Origin: Candidatus Altarchaeum sp.
Lineage (GTDB): Archaea; Altiarchaeota; Altiarchaeia; Altiarchaeales; Altiarchaeaceae
Direction of reading: 5' to 3'
DNA length: 35,425 nucleotides
Assembly (NCBI GenBank): GCA_018260615.1
Contig: JAGWDQ010000098.1
Coordinates: 1-35,425, forward strand
Made by a program: the position numbers and the translations under genes. Numbering within the stretch: position 1 is the stretch's first letter; each line of letters starts with the position of its first letter. Positions 1 to 7,780 of the stretch are shown one piece after another. The notes below the pieces were generated by a model, which had not been told where the DNA came from, did not search any database, and saw nothing but the letters and a program-made list of their open reading frames with translations.

Positions 1-123
1 AATCAGAAAAATTTAGTAATTTAAGGGCGGATGTTCTTAATTCGCAACCACTCTAAAAAATCATCTGATTTTGGGCAAATTCATAATCTGTTAAATTTAA
101 TTTCTCAAAAGTAATTCATAATT

Positions 124-189
124 GTGATGAGATTAGCATTTGCTGATTGACCTGTGCTGATAAATACATGATGAAAATCCTATCTCTGA
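124..189 (+). ncRNA. candidate C/D box guide sRNA
   Basis: Two C-box/D-box modules lie in tandem in this intergenic stretch. The first is GTGATGA (124-130), a 12-nt possible guide (131-142) and CTGA (143-146). The second is ATGATGA (168-174), an 11-nt possible guide (175-185) and CTGA (186-189). AATT-type sequence lies just outside each end and could form the short terminal stem of a K-turn. Archaeal C/D sRNAs direct 2'-O-methylation of rRNA or tRNA by L7Ae, Nop5 and fibrillarin, and usually have this length and box order. The D'-to-C' spacer (about 21 nt) is longer than usual and holds another CTGA at 157-160. No target was checked, so this is a pattern-based candidate. Confidence 0.35.
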
Positions 190-190
190 T

Positions 191-210
191 AAATTTAAAA
201 TTTAAATAAA
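191..210 (+). promoter_or_regulatory. TATA-like promoter element
   Basis: An uninterrupted A/T run containing TTTAAAATTTAAATAAA lies about 30-45 bp before the ATG at 239. This fits an archaeal TATA box giving a leaderless or very short-leader transcript. The element was assigned by position and composition only. Confidence 0.4.
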
Positions 211-238
211 TTGTTTGAAAGTGACTGAAAGGAAAATT

Positions 239-730
239 ATGCTCGCCGTAATCGGAAGGGACGGAGAAATTGATGATAATGTTAGGAAAATTTGCTACAA
301 CATCGGAAGAGACATAGCAAAGGCAGATTGTATTTTGATTTGCGGCGGAATGAATGGAGTTATGGAAGGGGCATGCCGGGGAGCGGTTGAAAATAACGGA
401 TTAACTATCGGAATACTTCCGACCGGAAATAAAGAAGATGCAAACGAATATGTTCAAATTTCCATAGCAACAGGCATCGGCTTTGCAAGGAATGCTATTA
501 TAACTTCCGCTGCCGATGGAATCATAGCAATAAACGGCAGACACGGGACATTATCAGAAATCGGATATGCGCTGGGCTATAACAAGCCGGTTGTTCTCGT
601 TGAAGGAAGTAAAGGCGTGTGCGATGATGTTGATTTTTCAAAGGCAAAATTTGAAAATTTATATAAAGCAGATGCAGAGGATGCGGTAAATTTAGTCATA
701 AATTTGATTGAGAATCGGATTGTTAAATAA
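239..730 (+). CDS. LOG-like / TIGR00725-type nucleotide-binding protein
   Basis: This is a Rossmann-like protein of about 163 residues. It opens with a beta strand and glycine turn (MLAVIGRDG), has the GGMNGVMEGACRGA element typical of the lysine-decarboxylase-like/LOG fold, and has a second phosphate-binding element NGRHGTLSE where family members carry GGxGTxxE. LOG relatives are phosphoribohydrolases acting on nucleotide monophosphates; the TIGR00725 branch has no settled substrate. The open frame extends upstream to a TTG at 215. I prefer the ATG at 239 because the family begins directly at the first beta strand and because this spacing suits the upstream TATA-like run. It stands alone, with a 60-bp gap to the next gene. 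The fold assignment is firm and the exact role is unknown. Confidence 0.8.
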   Translation: MLAVIGRDGEIDDNVRKICYNIGRDIAKADCILICGGMNGVMEGACRGAVENNGLTIGILPTGNKEDANEYVQISIATGIGFARNAIITSAADGIIAINGRHGTLSEIGYALGYNKPVVLVEGSKGVCDDVDFSKAKFENLYKADAEDAVNLVINLIENRIVK

Positions 731-790
731 TAATTTTTGTATTCATTCAGAATGGAAACTTTACAAACATTTAAGGGTAAGGAAAAATTT

Positions 791-1024
791 ATGTCAGTAA
801 AAGAACATCTTGTGAAGGAACTCGGAACACTTGAGGAGAAACAATTATACGAAATAGAAGAGTATATAACTTTCTTGAAGTTCCGTTCACGGTTTGTATT
901 GCCTAAATTTAATGAAAAACGAATTGCTCAACTTTATGTGGAATTTGCCAAAGAATATCAGGATCTTGCAGAAGAAGGAATTGCAGATTACACAAATAGT
1001 TTAACAAAGGAGGATGAACAATAA
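791..1024 (+). CDS. small antitoxin-like protein (DUF2281/PemI-like)
   Basis: This acidic, helical protein of 77 residues starts MSVKEHLVKELGTLEEKQL and continues with an amphipathic helix (LYEIEEYITFLKF). The opening resembles DUF2281-type small antitoxins, and the C-terminal part (EEGIADY, ending KEDEQ) resembles proteins that precede PemK/MazF toxins. The frame is open from 737, but the ATG at 791 gives the family-like N-terminus and sits in the AAATTTATG context common in this window. No toxin follows: the next reading frame is the secreted metalloprotease at 1039. A perfect AGGAGG at 1008-1013 abuts an ATG at 1014 that opens an 11-codon frame ending at 1049, a possible relic of the lost partner. 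Function is inferred from sequence style only. Confidence 0.65.
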   Translation: MSVKEHLVKELGTLEEKQLYEIEEYITFLKFRSRFVLPKFNEKRIAQLYVEFAKEYQDLAEEGIADYTNSLTKEDEQ

Positions 1025-1038
1025 TTTTAATTTTAAAC

Positions 1039-2538
1039 ATGATAAATAAACTCCTGATTTTCATGGGATTGTGCATCTTTTTTATTTTTACGATTGGCGA
1101 GAATAGTATAACATCTGACGAAGTAAGAACAGTCGGCACAAGTTCCGAAATTAATGTTTCCGTCAAAATTTCTAACAATTACGCTGATTTAAGTAATTTG
1201 GAAAATTTAAATTTAAAATTTTACCTGAACAACAAAACCGGAACACCTCACAGAATTTTTGGCAGAGAAACAAAAATTGAAGGTCTTAAAGAAACCTGCT
1301 TAAAACAAATAAAGGAAGAAAAAATAAAAGAGGAAAATATTCTGAAAATCACTGATAATTTTATTTCAGCTCACGAAAAATTTTTAAAAGTCAATCCTGC
1401 TGATTTAAAATTAGAAAAATTTGACTCTGACGGCGAAAACTATTATATGACTTATCAGCAGTACTATGACGGGATTCCTGTTTATCGCGGTGTTGTCGGT
1501 TTAACTATTGACAAGTACGGGAGAATTTTAGTTATGGGAAGTGATTTTCAGCAGGGAATTAGTATTTCCACAATACCAGAAATTTCAAAAGGAGATGCTA
1601 TAAGAATAGCAAAGGAGGACATAAATTTTAATGACAATGAATATAAGATTAAAGAAATTTCCCTTATGATTATTCAAAAAGAGGATGCAGGATATACTTT
1701 AGCGTGGAATGTTTTTGTTCTTACAGAATCACCGTTAGGCGACTGGATATTTTTTATTGATGCATTTTCCGGCAAAATAATCAAAAAACACAATAACATA
1801 AAGTTTGGGAGTGTCAATGGAACAGTTAGCGGGATGATTTATCCAAAAAGATATGATGATGTCCGGCAGGAGAAAAATTTTAGTTATGAAATCATCAAAA
1901 TAAATATGACCTCGGACAGTTCGGCATTTTACTCGGGAACTGGTACGGAAGGAAATTTTTATGATGCGAATATGACAACTCTGTTTCCAATAAACCTTTC
2001 TAATGCTACTCATGCAAATTTAACATTTCTCATTCAATACGATATTGAACCGGGCTGGGACTTCGTTTATGTTGAAATTTCAAACGATTCCGGAAATTCA
2101 TGGAAACAACTAAAGAGCAGATATATGAGTTCATACGCGCACCCGCAGGTTTATGCACGGGGATGGATAAATAACTCGGTTGCATACACTGGAAATAGTT
2201 ATGTTATGCTTGAAGAAAATATAAATATTTCCAATTATACCGGCGGAGAAATACTTTTAAGATTCAGATATACCTGCGACAAGTATGAATTTAAGGAGGG
2301 CTTTTATGTGGATAACATTTCAGTCATAACTGACTCGGGAGTTGTATTTTTTGATGACGCTGAAAATAGCAATGGAAAGTGGAATCTGTCAAAATTTAAA
2401 GTAGTTAATAAGTCCTTTAGTACTATGTATGCCATCACAGATAAAAACGGATATTATGAAATTACGGGAATAGAAAACAATACGAATATTCATTCCGAAT
2501 TAATGGGTTTATATGTGGATGTAGATAATGGGTGCTGA
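1039..2538 (+). pseudogene. secreted metalloprotease, 5' part, interrupted by a MITE-like element
   Basis: This is the N-terminal half of a thermolysin/fungalysin-type exported zinc protease. Residues 1-20 form a hydrophobic signal peptide. An FTP-like propeptide follows at about 115-180 (QQYYDGIPVYRGVVGLTID), then a PepSY-like domain at about 180-260 ending in FIDAFSGKIIKK. After that comes a beta-rich segment (VYVEISNDSGNSW) like those in immune-inhibitor-A-type proteases, and a carboxypeptidase-regulatory-like stretch (DKNGYYEITGI). Translation stops at TGA 2536-2538, six bases inside an inserted element that begins at 2531. The catalytic domain continues in frame after the insertion (2742-4156). 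As it stands, this half would yield a propeptide without a catalytic site. It has no Shine-Dalgarno sequence and starts in an AATTTTAAACATG context. Confidence 0.85.
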
Positions 2539-2733
2539 CCCACTAAAATTGGGATAATTAATGTTTGTCTATAAACTCACAATTTTTGTCATTTACGAAT
2601 GAAATGAGTAAATATCCGAACGGAGTGAGGTTAAAAACATAATAATTTACCTTGCTTGAAAAATATAATTTTTAAGCAGATTTTTAAAAAATCTCTCACA
2701 AAATAATTATCCCAATTTAAAGGGATGAGTACC
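2531..2733. mobile_element. 203-bp MITE-like element with 30-bp TIRs and 8-bp target duplication
   Basis: The ends form a terminal inverted repeat of about 30 bp. The outer 15 positions are imperfect (GGTGCTGACC versus GGTACTCATC), and the inner 15 are perfect (AAATTGGGATAATTA at 2546-2560, its complement at 2704-2718). The direct repeat AGATAATG occurs immediately outside both ends (2523-2530 and 2734-2741), as expected for an 8-bp target-site duplication. No credible coding sequence lies inside, so it is non-autonomous. It splits a metalloprotease gene: deleting the element and one target copy (211 bp) joins the two halves in frame as ...VDVDNDKQHES.... The interior holds an ATATCCGAAC..AGTGAGGTT motif that recurs at 29530-29552. 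The parent transposase is not in the window. The IS family was not determined; an 8-bp duplication is compatible with several, such as IS6 or IS256. Confidence 0.9.
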
Positions 2734-2734
2734 A

Positions 2735-4156
2735 GATAATGATAAACAACACGAGAGTGCATATAATTTTTTATGGAACGGAAATGGAACATATAACTGG
2801 AACTGGTTCCATCATGATACTTCTTACGGACAGCAAGAACAAAATGTATATTATCATGTAAATAAAATTCACGATTATTTCTCCGGATTTAATTTTTCTG
2901 AACTGGATTATCCGTTAAAGGCAGTTGTAGAAGCTAATGGTGTTGGATGTAATGCTTATTATTCTTCCGGCAGGGACAGAATAGCGTTTAGCGAGCCCCG
3001 GCAAAACTGCGAAAGTCCTGCGCTGGGAAGTGACACAATATATCATGAATATGCTCACGCAGTAGTAGATCATATCTACGACCTTGGAGAAAGTGGCGAT
3101 ATTATGGAAGATGCGATGCACGAAGCGTTTGCAGATTATTTTGCGTGCACTATCAATAATGATTCCATAGTTGCAGACGGATGGTCATTTGCGAGGAATC
3201 TTAATAATACCCGAAAGTATCCGGAAAACTGGAATAAATTTAACCCTCATATTTCCGGCTTGATTCTTGGAGGAGCATTATGGGATGTTCGCAAAAAATT
3301 AAACAAGACAATCGCGGACTCATTAATTTTTAAGGCGATACGAATTACACCTCACGCTTATAACTTTTCGGAATTTCTGGATAATCTGCTCATAGCCGAT
3401 GATAATAACAGTAACATAGAAGATGGAACTCCTCACAGAAAAATTATATGCAACATGTTTTCCAGACACGAAATTTATTCGGAAGCAGGACTTTGTGAGA
3501 ATGAATTAATAAATTGTGATGGTGATGACGATGGGTTTGACGCAACAGGCGAAACAAGTGAAGGAATATGTGACGGATATGATTGTAATGATAGCGATGC
3601 AAACATAAATCCAAACGCTATGGATATTCCAAACAATGGAATTGATGAAAATTGTAATGGTTATGACAACAGAACATATTATGGAGATTTTGATAATGAT
3701 GGTTATGGAAATGCAACAAATAATGTAACGCAAGATACACCTCCGGCAGGATGGCCAACAGGATGGATTACAAATGCAGGCAAAGCAGTTGATTGTGATG
3801 ATAGTAATGCAATTATAAATCCGGATACTGTGTGGTTTTATGATGCAGATAATGATGGTTATGGAAATGCAACAAATTATATAATAAGTTGTGATAAACC
3901 ATCCGAAAATTATGTGCTTTATGATTTAGGTCTGGATTGTGATGATAATAATGATAGCATAACTGATGAGTGCTGCACAAAATTTGATTTTGATAATAAT
4001 ACAGCAATTGATATTTTTGATGTAGTAGCAGCACTTGAATATTTAAGCGAAGGGAAGCAAATTTATAACACTATTTGTTCCGAGGCAAATGGTAACGGAA
4101 GAATTGACTTAATTGATATGTTTGCTTTAATTGATAAGATTGTTACGGGAGTATAG
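2735..4156 (+). pseudogene. secreted metalloprotease, 3' part (gluzincin catalytic domain, MopE-like repeats, dockerin-like tail)
   Basis: This is the continuation of the split protease. The catalytic domain has the zinc motif HEYAH (codons from 3044) and the downstream helix EDAMHEAFADYF supplying the third ligand Glu, as in thermolysin/fungalysin-like gluzincins. Next come acidic repeats of the MopE 'putative metal-binding' type (GYDCNDSDANINPNA, then IDENCNG; again VDCDDSNAIINPD), each paired with a calcium-loop-like DxDNDGYGNAT. The C-terminus has two dockerin-like EF loops (DFDNNTAIDIFDVVAAL and ANGNGRIDLIDMFALIDKI), suggesting calcium-dependent attachment or cohesin docking. The only in-frame ATG is at 3104, inside the catalytic domain after HEYAH, so this half alone cannot be an active enzyme. 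The repaired gene would encode about 968 residues. It converges on the HAD gene with an 8-bp gap. Confidence 0.85.
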
Positions 4157-4164
4157 AGTATGAG

Positions 4165-4815
4165 TTAATCAAAAATATCCAGTGACAAAATTTCACCCAA
4201 ATCGTAAATTACTTTATCAGCCATACTTAAATCCTGATTTTCATTAATTCCGTTTCTAAATCCGATACAAAACATATTTGCACTTTTTGCAGAAACAACC
4301 CCGTTTTTTGAATCCTCTATGACGATGCAGTTTTCCGGATTTAAATTTAAAATTTTGGCCGAATGTAAATATATTGCCGGAGATGGTTTTCCTTTGCCAT
4401 TAAGTTCGTCTGCACTTAAAATAACATCAAATTTGTTTCTTATTTTAAATCTTTTAAGCATCATTTCTATCCATGAATACGGAGATGAAGAAACCAGCGC
4501 AATTTTTAAATTTTTCTCTCTCAAATTGTCTGCCACATTGAGGAAATTTTGTGTAAGCTCACATTTATTTTCATAGACATCTTTTGCTATTTCGTCGTAT
4601 TGTTTCAGAAATAAATTTTGAGCAATTTTTAAGCCGTATTGCTCTTTTAATACCTTGTAAATATCACTTGCACTTCTTCCGGTAATATTTGCCTGACCCT
4701 CTTCTGTCCATTTTCCAACTAAAGATAAAAACCAGTTCTTTTCCAAAACCGGAAAGTATCGCTCACTGTCTACAATTACCCCATCCATGTCAAAGATTAC
4801 CGCTTTTATTTTCAT
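4165..4815 (-). CDS. HAD-superfamily phosphatase/phosphoglucomutase-like hydrolase
   Basis: A 216-residue protein carries the full HAD subfamily IA motif set: nucleophile and acid in FDMDGVIVDSE (D9, D11), motif II LVSSSP, a lysine in GKGKPSPAIY, and motif IV acids in VIEDSKNG. A helical cap sits between motifs I and II. Relatives include beta-phosphoglucomutase and phosphoglycolate-type phosphatases; the substrate cannot be read from sequence. The frame is open up to 4890, but MKIKAVIFDMDG at 4815 is the family N-terminus, and the extra 25 codons overlap another small frame (4820-4924). That small frame ends 4 bp upstream, so the two may be co-transcribed. The gene is convergent with the interrupted metalloprotease. 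Confidence 0.88.
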   Translation of the reverse strand: MKIKAVIFDMDGVIVDSERYFPVLEKNWFLSLVGKWTEEGQANITGRSASDIYKVLKEQYGLKIAQNLFLKQYDEIAKDVYENKCELTQNFLNVADNLREKNLKIALVSSSPYSWIEMMLKRFKIRNKFDVILSADELNGKGKPSPAIYLHSAKILNLNPENCIVIEDSKNGVVSAKSANMFCIGFRNGINENQDLSMADKVIYDLGEILSLDIFD

Positions 4816-4819
4816 TTTC

Positions 4820-4924
4820 TTAATAGTCCGGTATTTGTATTCCGGTATCAGTTTCCCTTTCCCAGAGGTTCCACTTGCCCAAAATTTCAATTATCTCCTG
4901 TTTTTCAAAATTTGTAACATCCAT
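4820..4924 (-). pseudogene. 34-aa remnant resembling the N-terminus of an archaeal AAA (DUF4143-type) ATPase
   Basis: An ATG at 4924 opens a 34-codon frame beginning MDVTNFEKQEIIEILGKWNL and continuing with WERETDTGI to a TAA at 4820-4822. The WNxWxxxxxTGI pattern is, from memory, the conserved opening of archaeal AAA_14/DUF4143 ATPases, which then continue into a P-loop domain that is absent here. The frame stops 4 bp before the HAD gene start. The simplest reading is that an ATPase gene was deleted down to its N-terminus, leaving its promoter and start driving the HAD gene. A genuine small protein is possible but less likely. Confidence 0.5.
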
Positions 4925-5004
4925 ATTATAAAAATTTAAGTTTTTATCATTTTGAAATGATATTTTAGAAATTTAGAATCTAAATAATTATAAACCATTT
5001 TAAA

Positions 5005-5076
5005 AGCCCCAGAAGGGAATTGAACCCTCGACCTACTACTTACGAGGCAGTCGCTCTACCACTGAGCTACTGAGGC
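5005..5076 (-). tRNA. tRNA-Thr (anticodon CGT)
   Basis: The minus strand folds into a complete 72-nt cloverleaf: acceptor GCCTCAG/CTGGGGC, D-arm GCTC-AGTGGTA-GAGC, anticodon arm ACTGC-CTCGTAA-GTAGT and T-arm GAGGG-TTCAATT-CCCTT. The anticodon CGT reads ACG (Thr). The discriminator is U, the 3' CCA is not encoded, and there is no intron. It lies between the HAD operon and ArgRS. Confidence 0.95.
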
Positions 5077-5159
5077 AAAATAAAAATTTTCAAACTGTTA
5101 TTAAAATTAGGAAATTTAAGATAAATTTTAAATGAAATCTTAATTTAAATGTTTATAAA

Positions 5160-6872
5160 ATGCTCTCCGAAATTAAAACCAAAATTTTATCGGAACTAAA
5201 AAAATTTGACGAAGGTGCATCAGTTGAATTTTCAGAACACTGCGACTTTGCTTCAACAATCGCATTTCGTTTGGCAAAAAAAGAAAAGAGAAATCCGGCA
5301 CTAATTGCAGAAGAAATCGCAGCTCAAATTTCCAAAAATTTATCAAATGCTGTTAAAGTTAAAGCACTTAACGGTTATTTAAATTTCTACTTGACAAATA
5401 AATTTTATGCCGAAAATTTACCGAAAATTCCTGATTTTAAATTTAACAGGCGGGATGAAAAAATCATTTTAGAGCATACATCTGTAAATCCGTCAGGTCC
5501 CATTCACATCGGAAGAATAAGAAATGCAATAATCGGCGATTGTATAGGCAGGACTTTAAAATTTTGCAATTATGAAACCGAAACACATTACTATGTGAAT
5601 GATATGGGAAAACAGATTGCAATAATTGCGCTGGCACGACAGAAAAATTTAAAGAAGGACATGGCCGAATTTGCCGACTTGTCCGACTTCATCAAAAATT
5701 TTGTCCGGAATGACTATGAAATTTTGCCATATTATATTGCGGGAAATGAGCACTATGAAACCGATGAGGACTTCAAAATTCGGGCTGATGAAATAATAAG
5801 AAAGGCAGAATCCGGAGACAAAGATGCAATAAATTTAATGAAAGAAACCGCAAAATTTTGCCTTGAAGGACAAAGACAGGCACTGGAAAATTTAGATATT
5901 AAATTTGACAAATTTGACTACGAAAGCGAATTTGTGGAAAACGGGAAAGTGAATGAAGTCATAAACCATCTATGCCCCGACAGGAAAGACAATGAGCCGG
6001 CAGAAATATCTTTGGAGGAATACGGAATTAAAAGAGAAAAGGGAAAAATCATAATTGCGAGAAGCAACGGAACATCTGTATATCTAGCGAGGGATATTGC
6101 TTATCATCTGCATAAGATAGGGCTAATAAACAAAACTGGAAATAATGGAAAAATTTTAAATGTGCTCGGCGAAGACCATAAACAGGAATTTTTAGAGTTA
6201 AAAACAATTCTGGAGAAAAAATTTGATGTTGATGCGGGTATAACGCTCAATGCAGTATTTTTTTCATTTGTCCATTTTGAGGGCAGGAAATTTTCAACGA
6301 GGAAGGGAAACATTATTACGATAGACGAATTAATAAGCGATGCAATAGAAAAAGCAAAAGGCATGATGCTTGAAAAAAACTTTGCAACAGAAGGTTACAG
6401 AGATATTGGAATTGGTGCCGTAAAATATGCGCTCCTTAAAATAGACCCGCAAAAGCAGATAAATTTTAAATTAGAGGATGCGTTAAATTTTGAAGGCGAG
6501 ACGGCATGCTACATCCAGTACGCTTATGCGAGGATATGCCGGCTAATTGAAAAGAGCAATATAAGTGAGGAAGAAATAAGGAAATTTGATGTCTCATACC
6601 AAAATGTAGATGATGTGGAGTTAAATTTAGCGGGAAATTTAATTAAATTTTACGACATTGCTGAAAAAACATGTAATGAATTCAGGCCGAATTTGCTCGC
6701 ATCTTATATTTACAATTTAGCAACATTGTTCAGCAAATTTTATGACAAATGTCCCGTGCTGAATGCAGAGGAAGATGTTAAGAAGCGAAGATTGCTGCTG
6801 GTTGTTTTAGTGAAATTTGTTTTAAGGAACGGATTGGATTTACTCGGGATTAAAGTGATTGAGAGGATGTAA
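5160..6872 (+). CDS. argS: arginyl-tRNA synthetase
   Basis: This class I aminoacyl-tRNA synthetase of 570 residues charges tRNA-Arg with arginine. Residues 1 to about 95 form the Arg_tRNA_synt_N domain. The first signature is SVNPSGPIHIGRIRNAIIGD, with HIGR in place of HIGH, a variant I recall from other archaeal ArgRSs. The KMSKS region is KFSTRKGN. The C-terminal 120 residues are the DALR anticodon-binding domain (FEGETACYIQYAYARICRLI onward). Length is normal. The ATG at 5160 follows a TTTATAAA run with no Shine-Dalgarno sequence. It is a single-gene unit, followed by a 9-bp inverted repeat at 6887-6924. Confidence 0.97.
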   Translation: MLSEIKTKILSELKKFDEGASVEFSEHCDFASTIAFRLAKKEKRNPALIAEEIAAQISKNLSNAVKVKALNGYLNFYLTNKFYAENLPKIPDFKFNRRDEKIILEHTSVNPSGPIHIGRIRNAIIGDCIGRTLKFCNYETETHYYVNDMGKQIAIIALARQKNLKKDMAEFADLSDFIKNFVRNDYEILPYYIAGNEHYETDEDFKIRADEIIRKAESGDKDAINLMKETAKFCLEGQRQALENLDIKFDKFDYESEFVENGKVNEVINHLCPDRKDNEPAEISLEEYGIKREKGKIIIARSNGTSVYLARDIAYHLHKIGLINKTGNNGKILNVLGEDHKQEFLELKTILEKKFDVDAGITLNAVFFSFVHFEGRKFSTRKGNIITIDELISDAIEKAKGMMLEKNFATEGYRDIGIGAVKYALLKIDPQKQINFKLEDALNFEGETACYIQYAYARICRLIEKSNISEEEIRKFDVSYQNVDDVELNLAGNLIKFYDIAEKTCNEFRPNLLASYIYNLATLFSKFYDKCPVLNAEEDVKKRRLLLVVLVKFVLRNGLDLLGIKVIERM

Positions 6873-6886
6873 ATTAATACATTTTA

Positions 6887-6924
6887 ATTGTTCGTCTTTG
6901 TACTCCCGAATAGTTACGAACAAT
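6887..6924. repeat. 9-bp perfect inverted repeat
   Basis: ATTGTTCGT (6887-6895) is exactly complementary to ACGAACAAT (6916-6924), with a 20-nt spacer. It sits 15 bp after the ArgRS stop and 60 bp before the AbrB-like antitoxin start. It could be a 3' hairpin for argS or an operator for the toxin-antitoxin pair. No T-run follows, which weakens the terminator reading. Confidence 0.5.
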
Positions 6925-6984
6925 ATTAAAATTTAATTTGCTATATCTCTAATTTATAATTATATTTGAATTTAAAACGAAAAA

Positions 6985-7221
6985 ATGGCAATAAGTATAT
7001 GTAATGAGGGGATGGTTGAAATACCAGTAATGTACCGGAAAAAGTATGGGCTATATGACAATTCAGAAGTTATCATAGAAGATGACATCTTACATAAGGG
7101 AATATTATTGAGGCCTATTATGAAAAATTTAGAGGATTTCACTTCAAAACTTTCCGCAGACGAAGACAAAATTTTATCAAAAAAGACAGAAATAGTAGTT
7201 AAGAATATTATGAATAAATAA
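6985..7221 (+). CDS. AbrB/MazE-like antitoxin of a PIN-domain pair
   Basis: This 78-residue protein begins MAISICNEGMVEIPVMYRKKYG, matching the swapped-hairpin AbrB/SpoVT fold (xxGxVxIPxxxRxxyG), followed by ILLRPIM and a Lys/Asp/Glu-rich helical tail (about 50-78) that would wrap the toxin. Such antitoxins repress their own promoter and neutralise the cognate PIN RNase. The stop codon shares one base with the ATG of the PIN gene, a typical coupled toxin-antitoxin layout. A 9-bp inverted repeat lies 60 bp upstream. The start codon has no Shine-Dalgarno sequence. Confidence 0.75.
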   Translation: MAISICNEGMVEIPVMYRKKYGLYDNSEVIIEDDILHKGILLRPIMKNLEDFTSKLSADEDKILSKKTEIVVKNIMNK

Positions 7222-7727
7222 TGGCTGTTCTAATAGACACAACAGGAATCTGGGGATTATACTTCTCCAATTCAAAGTATCACGAATTTATGAAAAATTT
7301 GCATTCAACAACTGAACTTATTGTGCCAAAAATAACTTTTGTTGAATTGATATATTCGGTCTATACTGCAGAAGGTATCAATGAGATGCAGAAACTTGGA
7401 AAGTTCCTTGATGTGTTGAAGACGGCAGAAAATATTACAATTCTCGAGGAAACATTGGATGATGTCACTTCGGCGTTAAATTTCTACGTTCTGCATGAAG
7501 ATATCTTTATTACTGAAAAAGGAAACATGAGTTTATTTGATGCCATATTGGCAAGCATCTGGAAACGAACGGGACTTGTTTTTTATCGTACAGGAAAGTT
7601 CGTTTTATTATCCTCACACGGAGACACCGAGACACAAAGAGGAAATACACTCTGTGACTTTGTGACTTTGTGTGAGCATTTTTTATACAAGAGATCATTC
7701 ACTCGGGAAATTTGGGGACAGGTATAA
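7221..7727 (+). CDS. PIN-domain (VapC-like) toxin with a repeat-altered C-terminus
   Basis: The first 120 residues are a PIN nuclease with three expected acidic residues: D6 (VLIDTTGI), E42 (FVELIYS) and D107 (MSLFDAILA). VapC proteins cleave tRNA or rRNA. The fourth acid, normally in a TxDxxF element after the last strand, should fall near residue 125, but the protein reads FYRTGKFVLL and then runs into a small repetitive element (7579-7676). The last 40 residues (SSHGDTETQR..., with CDFVTLCEHF) are translated repeat, not PIN sequence. The 31 bp encoding the FYRTGKF region recur exactly at 33332-33362. The product may be inactive, which would leave the antitoxin as the maintained part. It overlaps the antitoxin gene by one base. 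Confidence 0.75.
   Translation: MAVLIDTTGIWGLYFSNSKYHEFMKNLHSTTELIVPKITFVELIYSVYTAEGINEMQKLGKFLDVLKTAENITILEETLDDVTSALNFYVLHEDIFITEKGNMSLFDAILASIWKRTGLVFYRTGKFVLLSSHGDTETQRGNTLCDFVTLCEHFLYKRSFTREIWGQV
7579..7676. repeat. small palindromic repetitive element inside the PIN gene
   Basis: A 31-bp segment (7579-7609) is identical to 33332-33362. It is followed by a palindromic block opening CTCACAC (7613-7619) and closing GTGTGAG (7670-7676). The interior has CACGGAGACACCGAGACAC on one arm and CTCTGTGACTTTGTGACTTT on the other. A related CACGGAGACACAAAG...CTCTGTGACTTTGTGG block is at 33428-33469. It reads through into the PIN frame and replaces its natural C-terminus. Which of the two 31-bp copies is the source is unclear. 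Confidence 0.7.
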
Positions 7728-7780
7728 TCTAAAATATAAAATTATTGAAGTTTAATATATTATATCTCAAAATTTTTAAA

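Noticed and set aside
1..70. Inverted repeat AATCAGA...TCTGATT at the window start
   Set aside because: It is only 7 bp with a 56-bp spacer in A/T-rich DNA; chance is likely.
3506..4034. Minus-strand open frames over the metalloprotease 3' half
   Set aside because: They are mirror images of the repetitive GATAATGATGG-type calcium-loop codons; the products are low-complexity Ile/Thr/His strings.
4816..4890. N-terminal extension of the HAD protein to 4890
   Set aside because: The HAD family starts at MKIKAVIFDMDG, and the extension overlaps another plausible frame with a better start.
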